DNA of 64,000 bases from Bog-756 sp963769905 (lineage in GTDB: Bacteria; Actinomycetota; Acidimicrobiia; Acidimicrobiales; RAAP-2), in the NCBI GenBank assembly GCA_963769905.1, contig CAVYNG010000002.1:1736001-1800000 (forward strand), in the 5' to 3' direction. The notes below the pieces were generated by a model, which did not search any database, was not told the origin of the DNA, and worked only from the letters and a program-made list of their open reading frames with translations. Shown here in pieces: positions 43,385-52,008 of this stretch. Position 1 is the first letter of the stretch, and each line of letters opens with the position of its first letter. Both the position numbers and the translations under genes were made by a program.

Positions 43385-43570
43385 TCAGGGGGTCGACCTC
43401 GGAAGACGTCCGTCGGGCATCGTGCAGCTCGCGCAGATCATCGGCGCGCACTCCTCGACGACCGGAATCTGAGCCGACGGGTCGAGCCTCTCGACAAGGA
43501 TCAGACTCCTGCAGCGATGGCACCGGGTCTCCAGCACGACCTCGTCGAGCGCCGTCGCGCTCCCTGACAT
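43385..43570 (-). CDS. Small zinc-ribbon-like protein
   Basis: A 61-residue protein with two pairs of Cys, CHRC near residue 17 and CASC near residue 48, in the spacing of a zinc ribbon. Start ATG 43570 follows AAAGAGG. An upstream ATG 43612 would add 14 residues. No family known. It may bind metal or nucleic acid. Confidence 0.55.
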   Translation of the reverse strand: MSGSATALDEVVLETRCHRCRSLILVERLDPSAQIPVVEECAPMICASCTMPDGRLPRSTP

Positions 43571-43962
43571 GCGCCGTGCCTCTTTCCCATGGTGTCCGGA
43601 CGTGTCGTACATGGGTCTGCCCCTCTCACCGTCGTTGTTCGTCTGCACGTCGGCCGGCCGGCCCGCACGCCAGTGGGACCGCGAAACGAGACACAGGTGG
43701 CCGGCACGCCGAGATGTGATCGCCCAGGGGCAGGCGCGGAGAGGGACAGCCCTCGGCTGGCCCCGCCCCTGGGCGATCGGATGCCCCTCGCGATGCCCCT
43801 CGATGAGCCCTCGACAGGGAGCCAGGCGCTGGGCGCCCCACTCGACGTGCCGTTGGACTGCCCCGTACGGTACCGGTCGAGAGGGCAAATGTCAGCGCGG
43901 CTGACCAGATTTTCCCCGGCCCCGGGCGCGAGCCGGCTCGTGCTCAGGGCAGGTCGTCGGTC
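43571..43962. other. Gap with a long hairpin, no gene called
   Basis: 392 bases. No gene. It holds the 14-bp inverted repeat at 43718-43731 and 43765-43778 described separately, and two copies of GATGCCCCTCG. Confidence 0.6.
43718..43778. repeat. 14-bp perfect inverted repeat
   Basis: GATCGCCCAGGGGC at 43718-43731 is the exact reverse complement of GCCCCTGGGCGATC at 43765-43778, with 33 bases between. It lies past the stop of the phosphoesterase-MprF gene. It may be a terminator-type hairpin without a T-run, or an operator. Confidence 0.6.
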
Positions 43963-46914
43963 CTACTCGGAGGAACCCGCCGGCTCCTTCGCCCGCAGGA
44001 GACGCCCGACGACCGGCAGGTCGCCGATCGCTTCGGCCCCGACCATGGTGACGGCCTTGCCGGCCACTCGCAGGTGTGGCCCGGTGATCACGTACCGGGG
44101 GAACCAGCGAGGGTCGTACTTCTTGTTGAACCTGCGGAGCGACTCGATCTGCTTCGTGTCGCTGAAGTGATGGACCACTGTGCGATCCATCGATGCCCAG
44201 GGGCCCTCGCGATCCTCGTCGGCGACCACCTCGCGCCTGATGGCGAAGTTGAGCCCGAGCGAGCGGAAGCCGTTGGCGGCCATCCAGCCGATCGTCTCGA
44301 CGGTCACGAAGTCCGCGAGTCCGTCCGGTGCGCCACGGTCAGGGGTTCTCCGCATCACGTCGAGTGAATACCCTTCCACCATGGGTGCGGGCACGTACTG
44401 ATTGAACGCGACGGGTCGCCCCTCGGAATCGAGGCAGACCGCAAGGAGGAGACCCGTGTCGCGGGGATCGAACATGCGTGACAGCGTCATCCAGTAGCCG
44501 TGCTCCAACTCCTCGTCCTCGTTTTCGCTCACCAGGTCGAGCAGCGCCCGTCGGAGCTCGGGCGGCGCGTCGATCGGGTCGAGGACCTCGACCCGATACC
44601 CGTCCTTCTTCAAACGGTTGTGGACCTCGCGGAGCGACTTGGTGCCCTTGCCGGTCAGGGAGAACGCAAGGCAGTCGACCACTGCCTCGTTCCCGACAAA
44701 GTGATCGACCAGGCCGGCCGCTCGATAGATCGAGAGCCACCCTTCGGACGCGGCGAGCACCGAGAGTTCCCACCCGCGGGACTGAGAGAAGTCCATCGTG
44801 TCCGCCCAAGCTGTCGACCGTTCGTCGACCGGTCCGATCGGTTCGGGTGAGACCAGCATGACGTCGTTGATCACCGTATAGGCAACCACCGTCTTTCCCG
44901 TGAAGAACCACGACTTGTCGTCGCGTAACGCGAAGTAGTCGAGCGTCCCGCCTCCGTACTCGTCGAGGGCCGCTTTCGCTCGATCGAAGGCTGCTCGTCG
45001 AGCCTTGCCGGTCAGCCGCGTCTCACGTCCCGGTAGGACCACCATGGTCGCGATCAGCAACGCTCCGAAGACGACGGAGAGCACGAGGTCGAGCACCTCG
45101 TGGTGGCCCTTTTCGAACGAGGCTCCGATGAAGGCGACGGTGGCGACCGTGGCCATCGCGGCCGCGAGGAACCAGCTGACGTAGCGCGAGATCCCCGACA
45201 GGGCCACGCTGAAGTGCCGGTGCTCGGCGAGCAACCACAGCGCGAGGAGACACGCCACCGCCGCTCCCTCGAGCCCGTGTCCCTGCACCAGACGATTGAC
45301 CGAGGTGGCCAGCAGGACGATCACTGCGCCCAGCCAGGCACCCCGGAACCCGTACCGCACTCCGCGGGCGAGACCGACCAGTGCGAGGCCGCCGACCACC
45401 GCCGCCGTGCCGGAGAGCGGACCGAGACCGATGGGGAGCCAGCGCTCGAGGGACGGGGACACCGACCAGGTCAGTGCGAGGATGACGTTGAACAGCCCGA
45501 AGACGACGAGAAGCGCGCTCGCCAATCGCCGGACCCGCCGTCGGCGAACGGCGCCGACGAGGACTCCGTTGTCGAGAGGCCAGGTCGGCCCCTCCGGGAG
45601 CGAGGCGACGCAGGTGAGCCCCGACGTGCGCGCTCTCGACCTCGCGACGGCGAGCCGCTCGAGCGGGGACGGTCGACGGCTCTCGCGCTCGATCAGGTAG
45701 AGGTGGACCTCGAGCACGCCGGCTCCTCGCAGCTCGACGTAGGAGACGCGTCGCACCGCCACGAAGGGCCGGGGAAGGCGCAGACGCGACGGCCGCGGCA
45801 CGACCGACTCGGTGCCACTCCCTGTGTTCGCGTAGAAGCCGTTGCCGACCACCGAGAGCTCGGGCTCGTGGGTGTGCCCGGACACCATGCCGGCATACCC
45901 TTCGGTCACCAGGCGCGAGGCGTCGGCCCGAGCCGCGCTGTTGTGAGTATGGGGATCCGTCCGGTCGCTCAGGGCCGAGGTTCGTAGCGCTCGGTTCACC
46001 CTCAGCAGGGTGACGAGGACCGATGCGACGGCCACGACCACGATCAGGATGATGATGGTCCCCACCCCGAGCATCCACCCCTCCACGTGATGGTGGAGGA
46101 CGTGTCCCAAGCCAGGGATGAAGGCAAGGAACCGAAGCAGCAAGGCGGCGACGAAGGGGATGGCGAACAACCAGAGCTTGCCGACCACCTTGCGGTAGAG
46201 AAGGCGCGAACCGAGGAAGTCGGCAGGGTCGCCGTCGAGCCACTGGATCCCGTCGAGAAGCGAGCCAGGGGTCTGGCGCTCCTGGAGCTTCGGGAGGAGC
46301 AACTGGACCACGTGATGGCCGAACGGGGTGTCAACCGGCGAACGCGGGTCCTCGAAGGTGTTGTAAGGGTCGAGTTGGTTCCCGTGCACGACGCGGACCC
46401 GCTGGGTCCCGTGCCCGGTCGAGATCACCAGGTCGACCGAAAGGGCCATCGTGTAGGGGCCGAGCCGCTCCGCGAGCACCGAGCGGGCGTCCTCGTCCCA
46501 GGCGAGGCGGCCGTCGTGATTGCCGGGAAGGATGACGAGGGTTCGATCGGCCCTGGCGGCGAACCTGGCGACCGATTCCACGAACCGAGGGTGTGCGTCG
46601 AGCAGGAGGCGGACATCCGGCGGCCCCGCCAGCAGCTCGAAGCCGTCTCCCGCGATCACGAAGACGCCGGGCCCGACCCACTGGTCGAGCAGGTTGCAGA
46701 GATCGGAGACCAACCCAGTGGAGGTCTCGGTGGCCTCGCAGGGGATATGGAGATCACTCACGAGGACGACGCGGACCCCCTGCGGAACTTGGATCTCCAC
46801 CAGGTCCGCGACCTCGGATCCCTCGGTCGGACTGGCCAGGACGTTCTCGTCGGGGACGATGGACGACCGGTCGGTTTCCGGCACAGTCGTCGGCGAGGCG
46901 GCGGTCTCGGTCAT
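43963..46914 (-). CDS. Metallophosphoesterase fused to an MprF/LysX-type lysylphospholipid synthase
   Basis: A 983-residue fusion. Residues about 50-400 form a calcineurin-like phosphoesterase with SDLHIPCEA, AGDGFELL, ILPGNHDGRL, VHGNQLDP and SGHTHEPEL, all metal-site motifs. Two membrane helices sit inside it (after KLWLFAIPFVAALLLRFLAF). A block of about six membrane helices follows. The C-terminal about 330 residues match DUF2156, the MprF catalytic domain (AFSLTGKGTKSLREVHNRLK, FDPRDTGLLLAVCLDSEGRP, LNFAIRREVVADED). MprF moves lysine from Lys-tRNA to phosphatidylglycerol. The ATG overlaps the TGA of lysS by 4 bases. Confidence 0.85.
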   Translation of the reverse strand: MTETAASPTTVPETDRSSIVPDENVLASPTEGSEVADLVEIQVPQGVRVVLVSDLHIPCEATETSTGLVSDLCNLLDQWVGPGVFVIAGDGFELLAGPPDVRLLLDAHPRFVESVARFAARADRTLVILPGNHDGRLAWDEDARSVLAERLGPYTMALSVDLVISTGHGTQRVRVVHGNQLDPYNTFEDPRSPVDTPFGHHVVQLLLPKLQERQTPGSLLDGIQWLDGDPADFLGSRLLYRKVVGKLWLFAIPFVAALLLRFLAFIPGLGHVLHHHVEGWMLGVGTIIILIVVVAVASVLVTLLRVNRALRTSALSDRTDPHTHNSAARADASRLVTEGYAGMVSGHTHEPELSVVGNGFYANTGSGTESVVPRPSRLRLPRPFVAVRRVSYVELRGAGVLEVHLYLIERESRRPSPLERLAVARSRARTSGLTCVASLPEGPTWPLDNGVLVGAVRRRRVRRLASALLVVFGLFNVILALTWSVSPSLERWLPIGLGPLSGTAAVVGGLALVGLARGVRYGFRGAWLGAVIVLLATSVNRLVQGHGLEGAAVACLLALWLLAEHRHFSVALSGISRYVSWFLAAAMATVATVAFIGASFEKGHHEVLDLVLSVVFGALLIATMVVLPGRETRLTGKARRAAFDRAKAALDEYGGGTLDYFALRDDKSWFFTGKTVVAYTVINDVMLVSPEPIGPVDERSTAWADTMDFSQSRGWELSVLAASEGWLSIYRAAGLVDHFVGNEAVVDCLAFSLTGKGTKSLREVHNRLKKDGYRVEVLDPIDAPPELRRALLDLVSENEDEELEHGYWMTLSRMFDPRDTGLLLAVCLDSEGRPVAFNQYVPAPMVEGYSLDVMRRTPDRGAPDGLADFVTVETIGWMAANGFRSLGLNFAIRREVVADEDREGPWASMDRTVVHHFSDTKQIESLRRFNKKYDPRWFPRYVITGPHLRVAGKAVTMVGAEAIGDLPVVGRLLRAKEPAGSSE

Positions 46915-48419
46915 CCGGGCGGCTCGGGTCGGAGCAGCGGGAAGAGGATCACGTCGCGAATGGAGCCCACCTCGGCGAGCAGCATGACCAGGCGATCGAC
47001 ACCGATCCCGATCCCCGAAGTGGGCGGGAGCCCGTACTCGAGCGCCCGGACGAACGCACGGTCCGCCGGGTGCGCTTCGGGATCGCCCGACGCCGCAGCG
47101 GCTGCTCCCGCAAGGAAGCGCTCCTCTTGCTCCTCGGGCACGTTCAACTCGCTGTAGCCGTTCGCCAGCTCCTTTCCGTCGACCACCAGTTGGAACCGAT
47201 CGGTCATAGTCGGGTCGTCCACCCGGTGGCGGGCGAGTGGGCTCACCTCGACCGGGAAGCCGCAGACGAACTGGGGGTCGAGCACCCGACCCTGGAGGAG
47301 CTTGTCGTAGAGCTCGAAGATCAGCTTGCCCGCGCCCCACTCATCGAGGAACGGCACGTCGTGGGTGGTGCAGACGGCTCGGACCTCGTCGAGGTCGTCG
47401 GTCGGGTGGAGACGTCGACCGACCATCTCCTCCAAGAGCTCGAGGAGCTCGCTCCGCGGCCAGGGCGGGGTGAGGTCGACCTTCCGTTCGCCCACCGTGA
47501 AGGTCAACCGGCCCGCCGCGGCCTTGGCCGCAGCCAGGATGGCCTGCTCGGTCAGGTCCATGCCGTCGTCCACGTCGCCGAGCGCTCGGTAGGCCTCGAG
47601 CGAGGTGAACTCGGGACTGTGGCGGGTGTCGATCCCCTCGTTGCGAAAGTTGCGCGAGATCTCGAAGACGCGCTCGTACCCGCCTACCACCAGCCGCTTG
47701 AGAAACAGTTCGGGAGCGATGCGCAGGCTCAGGTCGATGTCGAGTGCGTTCGAGTGGGTGAAGAAGGGCCGGGCGAGGGCACCACCCGCCTGGCTCTGGA
47801 GAACCGGCGTCTCGACTTCGATGAAGCCCTCCTCCGAGAACGACTGCCGTAGCGAGGCGAGCGTCTTGAACCGGATGTCGAAGATCCGTCGTGTGTCCGC
47901 GTTGGCCAGCAGATCGACCTCCCGCTGGCGGTAGCGGGTGTCCTCGTCGCTCAAGCCGTGCCACTTGTCGGGCAAGGGTCGGATGGCCTTCGCGAGGAGG
48001 GTCAACGAGGTCACGTCGACCGACAGCTCGCCCCTGCGGCTGGTGATCACCTCGCCCGCCGCGCCAACCCAGTCACCGAGGTCGAGGTTGTCGCGGACCG
48101 CGGTGGTCTCCGGGTCGAGCTTCGATTCGCTGATCAGGAGCTGAATGGCTCCACTCAGGTCCTGGACGGTGACGAATTCCAGCTTGCCGTGCCCGCGGAT
48201 GCTCGACACCCGGCCCGCCACGTCTACGTCGACCCCGGTCCGCTTGTCCGGTTCGAGGTCGGCGAAACGTTCGTGCAGCCCCGCCGCGGTGTCGGTGCGG
48301 TCGAAGCGCGGAGGGTACGGGTCGATCCCGCGGGAGCGCAAGGCGTCGCGCTTGGCGCGCCGCTCTTCGATGAGCGCCTCAGCCGTGGAACCACGCTCGG
48401 GCGCGTCTTCCACCTCCAC
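46911..48419 (-). CDS. lysS: Lysyl-tRNA synthetase (class II)
   Basis: A 502-residue class II enzyme. The N-terminal OB-fold binds the anticodon (VAGRVSSIRGHGKLEFVTVQ). Motif 2 lies in the segment RVFEISRNFRNEGIDTRHSP; GLPPTSGIGIGVDRLVMLLA is motif 3. It charges tRNA-Lys for translation and probably for the MprF-like fusion downstream, which overlaps its stop. The tRNA-Lys gene lies about 200 bases away, divergent. Length and motifs are normal. Confidence 0.95.
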   Translation of the reverse strand: MEVEDAPERGSTAEALIEERRAKRDALRSRGIDPYPPRFDRTDTAAGLHERFADLEPDKRTGVDVDVAGRVSSIRGHGKLEFVTVQDLSGAIQLLISESKLDPETTAVRDNLDLGDWVGAAGEVITSRRGELSVDVTSLTLLAKAIRPLPDKWHGLSDEDTRYRQREVDLLANADTRRIFDIRFKTLASLRQSFSEEGFIEVETPVLQSQAGGALARPFFTHSNALDIDLSLRIAPELFLKRLVVGGYERVFEISRNFRNEGIDTRHSPEFTSLEAYRALGDVDDGMDLTEQAILAAAKAAAGRLTFTVGERKVDLTPPWPRSELLELLEEMVGRRLHPTDDLDEVRAVCTTHDVPFLDEWGAGKLIFELYDKLLQGRVLDPQFVCGFPVEVSPLARHRVDDPTMTDRFQLVVDGKELANGYSELNVPEEQEERFLAGAAAAASGDPEAHPADRAFVRALEYGLPPTSGIGIGVDRLVMLLAEVGSIRDVILFPLLRPEPPG

Positions 48420-48621
48420 CTCCTCGACCGCCGACGGTGCAGGTCACGCGGGACGTTGGGGTGCGTAGCTTACCGACGCGCCGATAGGACCTGCCATCCA
48501 CTTTTCGATCGGAGCACGGAGTCGTTCGTACCGGGAGACGTTGCGCAACACGCGGTGACGCTCTGGGCCACCACCCGCCGGACGATTGCCGGGGGAGCCG
48601 ACCGGCCCGTAGGCTGCCGCC

Positions 48622-48694
48622 GCGCCCCTAGCTCAACGGTGGAGCAGCGGACCCTTAATCCGCAGGTTGGGTGGTTCGAGTCCCCCGGGGCGCA
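48622..48694 (+). tRNA. tRNA-Lys (anticodon CTT)
   Basis: A cloverleaf is readable: acceptor GCGCCCC with GGGGCGC, D-stem GCTC/GAGC, anticodon stem GCGGA/TCCGC around the loop CCCTTAA, so anticodon CTT (Lys). Position 33 is C instead of the nearly universal U. The T-stem has one mismatch. No CCA is encoded. It lies next to lysS. Confidence 0.85.
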
Positions 48695-48756
48695 CGTCAC
48701 CCCAATGCACCGCGGGATGTCGCGACGCCCATGCGGCGTGGGCCACCGATCGATGC

Positions 48757-48785
48757 TTGACGGTTGAATTCCGTGGGCGCATGAT
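48757..48785 (+). promoter_or_regulatory. Likely promoter for the 48928 gene
   Basis: TTGACG (48757-48762) and CATGAT (48780-48785) are spaced by 17 bases, close to the sigma-A consensus. About 140 bases of leader follow before the GTG start, with stem-forming segments such as CTCGG-TGAAAGC-CCGAG. Confidence 0.45.
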
Positions 48786-48927
48786 GGCCGCTGGAGTGAA
48801 GCCTCGGTGAAAGCCCGAGCCGCTCCGGGGTGAGAACAGCGCCGCAGCTGCGGCATCGAGCGACGACGCGTACGGGTCGTCCGGGTCGGCGGTGCTTCCC
48901 GCGTCACGAGGAACGAAGGGAGCACTC

Positions 48928-49386
48928 GTGCAAAAGGAATCCGACTCATCCTTCAACGACATCCTGGCCGAGCTCCGAAGCGCCGGGTCGAACGATCCGG
49001 CGATCGGAGCGATCTGCGACCAGTTGTGGTGGGCGCACTCGCGTGCCTGCGGGGACGCGTTCGTGACCGGCTCTCAGGCCGCGCTCGACCACCTCGTCCT
49101 CGGGATCCGCTACGACGAGTCGGATGCCGACCAGGTCGAGTGGTACGAGGCACGGCGAAACGAGCGCATCCGCTGGGAGGGTCGGCACGACTACCGCCAG
49201 GACGTCCGCAAGTGGGTCGCCGACCGCGCGACCGAACGGCTCGGAACGTCCGTGGAACTGCGCCACACCATCGACGAGGTGCTGGAAGTGGCCGACCGGA
49301 TCGGTGGCCGCGAGGGAGAGGAGCTGCGCGAGGACGCGCTCGCCTGGGAGCCACTCGCCGCGCCCAAGGCTCATTCGGGAGCGTAG
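48928..49386 (+). CDS. Hypothetical protein
   Basis: A 152-residue protein, acidic and helix-rich (NDILAELRSAGSNDPAIGAI, RYDESDADQVEWYEARRNER). No signal peptide, membrane helix or known motif. AAGGGAG sits before the GTG start. It lies 10 bases before the phosphotransferase gene, so they are likely one transcript. Confidence 0.7.
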   Translation: MQKESDSSFNDILAELRSAGSNDPAIGAICDQLWWAHSRACGDAFVTGSQAALDHLVLGIRYDESDADQVEWYEARRNERIRWEGRHDYRQDVRKWVADRATERLGTSVELRHTIDEVLEVADRIGGREGEELREDALAWEPLAAPKAHSGA

Positions 49387-49396
49387 AGTCCGCTCC

Positions 49397-50092
49397 ATGA
49401 GGGACCCTGGGCGGCTCCTCGCGTCGGGCCGTGATGCGGACATCTTCGAGTACGGGCCCGGGACGGTGCTCCGGCGGGCACGTGACGGTCGTTCGCTGCG
49501 CGAAGAGGCACGCACCATGACCTACCTCCGCGAGCAGAACTTCCCGGTGCCCGCGGTGGAAGAGATCAGCGACGACGGCTCGGACCTGGTGATGGAGCGG
49601 ATCGAGGGATCATCGATGGTCGGCGCGATCGAGAAGGCGCCTTGGAGCGGCCTGCGTCAGGCGGACACCCTCGCCGAGCTTCACGCCCGACTCCATCGCA
49701 TCGAAGCCCCGGACTTCCTCCGAACCGCGCCGGTCGGAGCGGGAAGCCGCTTCGTCCACCTCGATCTCCATCCCCTCAACGTGCTCGTCGGACCCAAGGG
49801 TCCGGTGGTCATCGACTGGACCAACGCGGCGCGGGGTGACCCGGATGTCGATGTCGGGATCGCCTGGGTGCTGATGAGCGCCGGAGAGATCCCCGGGCAC
49901 GGGTTGGTGGACCGAGTCCTCGGTTGGGGAAGATCGATCGTCGTCAAGAGGTTCATCTCCCACTTCGAACGATCCGAGATCGCGGCCAGGCTGCCCGAGA
50001 TCGTGGCCTGGAAGGAGAAGGACGCCCACATGAGCGACCGCGAGATCGACGGCATGTGGAAGCTGGCCCGCGAGGCGGGCGGCGCCCGCTGA
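49397..50092 (+). CDS. Aminoglycoside phosphotransferase/choline kinase-fold protein
   Basis: A 231-residue kinase-fold protein. DLVMERIEGSSM, then the catalytic loop FVHLDLHPLNVLVG and VVIDWTNAARGDPDVDVG, which are the Brenner and metal-binding motifs of the APH family. It is short for the family, and the glycine-rich loop is reduced. Substrate unknown (small molecule or lipid head group). It is followed 1 base later by the LOG-type gene. Confidence 0.82.
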   Translation: MRDPGRLLASGRDADIFEYGPGTVLRRARDGRSLREEARTMTYLREQNFPVPAVEEISDDGSDLVMERIEGSSMVGAIEKAPWSGLRQADTLAELHARLHRIEAPDFLRTAPVGAGSRFVHLDLHPLNVLVGPKGPVVIDWTNAARGDPDVDVGIAWVLMSAGEIPGHGLVDRVLGWGRSIVVKRFISHFERSEIAARLPEIVAWKEKDAHMSDREIDGMWKLAREAGGAR

Positions 50093-50093
50093 G

Positions 50094-50663
50094 GTGCCGG
50101 CCGGATCCGACGAGCTGGGCCAACACCCTGGCGACGCCCGGAACCGGCGCCACTACGTGGCGGTGATCGGACCCGGAACAGACGATGCGACCGCCGAGGA
50201 CGAGGGGTGCGCTCGCCAGGTCGGCGCCCTGCTGGGGCGGCGGAATGCGGTGGTCGTCTGCGGCGGGCTCGGCGGCGTGATGGAGGCAGTCAGCGAGGGC
50301 GTCCGGCGCGAAGGTGGGGAAACCGTCGGTCTCCTGCCCGGTGATCGACGCGAGGACGGCAACCCGCACTTGACGATCGCGCTGCCGACCGGGCTCGGCG
50401 AGCTTCGCAACGGCCTGGTCGTCGGCGTCAGTGACGCGATCATCTGCGTCGGACGCAGCTGGGGAACGCTGAGCGAGCTGTCCCTCGCCCTCCGACAGGG
50501 GCGCCCGGTCGCCCTCCTCCACAGCTGGGCCGAAGAGGAGCTGGGGTCTCTCGCGCCCCTGGCAGACCCCGACCTGGTCCGGGCCGCGCGGTCCCCCGAG
50601 GAGGCGGTCGCGGTCACGTGGGCCCGGCTCGAATCGGACGTGGCGCGGACGACGATCCGCTGA
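50094..50663 (+). CDS. TIGR00725/LOG-family Rossmann-fold protein
   Basis: A 189-residue protein. HYVAVIGPGTDDATAEDEG, VVVCGGLGGVMEAVSEGVRR and AIICVGRSWGTLSELSLALR match the SLOG/TIGR00725 fold, related to LOG cytokinin-activating enzymes and DprA. Nucleotide-derivative binding is likely; the reaction is not known. Start GTG 50094, just after the kinase stop. Confidence 0.82.
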   Translation: MPAGSDELGQHPGDARNRRHYVAVIGPGTDDATAEDEGCARQVGALLGRRNAVVVCGGLGGVMEAVSEGVRREGGETVGLLPGDRREDGNPHLTIALPTGLGELRNGLVVGVSDAIICVGRSWGTLSELSLALRQGRPVALLHSWAEEELGSLAPLADPDLVRAARSPEEAVAVTWARLESDVARTTIR

Positions 50664-50732
50664 ACCACCGGTCGCGACCCCGTCGATCTGGCCTAGCCTC
50701 TCGTGCACACCGATGCGCGGAAGGGATGCCAC

Positions 50733-51968
50733 GTGAAAGCACTGGTCTTCGGGGTCAAGCCGGAGTCGTTCACGCCACCCGAGGATGCCAATCAGCTGGT
50801 GAAGAACCTGGCCTTCACCCCGGTCGCCCTCGAGGACATCCCCAAGTCCACTCCGCTCCGGCCCGACTGGGTGGTGCTCAAGCCTCGTCTGGTCGGGATC
50901 TGCGGCTCCGACTCGAAGCAGATCCTCCTCGACTGGGGCGGTGGTGAGAACAGCGACAACCCGATGATGCCCTTCACCTCCTTCCCGCAGGTGATGGGCC
51001 ACGAGGTCGTCGCCGACGTCGTGGAGCTCGGTCCAGAGGCGAAGGGCGTCGAGGTCGGACAGCGGGTGTCGTTCACTCCGTGGCTCACCTGTGCTCCGAG
51101 GGGCGTTTCGCCGGTCTGCCCCGCGTGCGAAGAGGGTGACGACAGCCTCTGCTGGTCGTTCGAGGAGGGCCCGATCTCCCCCGGCATCCACACCGGCACC
51201 TCACGGGACGCGACCGGCGGCTATGCCGAGTTCATGCCCGCGCACGACTCGATGGTCTTCCCGGTGCCCGACGACGTGAGCGACGAGGCCGCCATCTTCG
51301 CCGACCCCTTCGCGGTCTCTCTGCACTCGGTCACCCGTCATCCACCACCGCCAGGCGGGAAGGCACTCGTCTACGGTGCGGGCAGCTTGGGCCTCGCTGC
51401 GGTGGCCATCCTCCGCGCCCTCTACCCCGAAGCAGAAGTGGCGGTGGTGGCACGCTTCGACCACCAGGCGCAGCTGGCCCGCGACTTCGGCGCGTCGAAG
51501 GTCGTCCCGAGCGAGCCTCCCGAGTCGATCCTCGAGGAGCTCGCTGCCTGGTCCGGGGGACGGCTCCGCCGGATCGACCACGGCCTGCCGATGGCGCACC
51601 CGGGTGGGATCGACGTCGTCTACGACACCATCGGCAAGCCGGAGACCTTCGAGATCGGCACCCGGCTCCTCAGGGCCCGGGGGACGATGGTGAAGAGCGG
51701 CGTCAACGCGCCCGCCCGTTGGGAGTGGACACCGCTCTATTTCAAGGAGCTCTACTGGGTCGGTTCGAACGCCTTCGGAACCGAAGAGGTCCGAGGCGTT
51801 CGGAAGCACGGCATCGAGCACTACCTCGAGCTGGCCTCGGGAGGCGGGGTCGATCTCACCCCGATGCTCACCCACACCTACCGGCTCGGAGAGTGGCGCG
51901 ACGCCTTCCTCACGATCGCCAACCAGGGAGAGACCGGCGCGATCAAGGTCGCCATCGACCATCGGTGA
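50733..51968 (+). CDS. Zinc-dependent alcohol dehydrogenase family protein
   Basis: A 411-residue MDR-fold enzyme. GICGSDSKQILLDW, FPQVMGHEVVADVVELG (zinc-site Glu) and CPACEEGDDSLCWSFEEG (structural-zinc cysteines) are as in zinc dehydrogenases. LVYGAGSLGLAAVAILRALY is the NAD(P) loop. Substrate unknown; polyol and glucose dehydrogenases are related. GTG 50733 follows GGAAGGG and is preferred to 50703. Confidence 0.88.
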   Translation: MKALVFGVKPESFTPPEDANQLVKNLAFTPVALEDIPKSTPLRPDWVVLKPRLVGICGSDSKQILLDWGGGENSDNPMMPFTSFPQVMGHEVVADVVELGPEAKGVEVGQRVSFTPWLTCAPRGVSPVCPACEEGDDSLCWSFEEGPISPGIHTGTSRDATGGYAEFMPAHDSMVFPVPDDVSDEAAIFADPFAVSLHSVTRHPPPPGGKALVYGAGSLGLAAVAILRALYPEAEVAVVARFDHQAQLARDFGASKVVPSEPPESILEELAAWSGGRLRRIDHGLPMAHPGGIDVVYDTIGKPETFEIGTRLLRARGTMVKSGVNAPARWEWTPLYFKELYWVGSNAFGTEEVRGVRKHGIEHYLELASGGGVDLTPMLTHTYRLGEWRDAFLTIANQGETGAIKVAIDHR

Positions 51969-52008
51969 GCGTCGGCGACCGAATCCTCGGCGGGCCGAGC
52001 TCCTCGGA

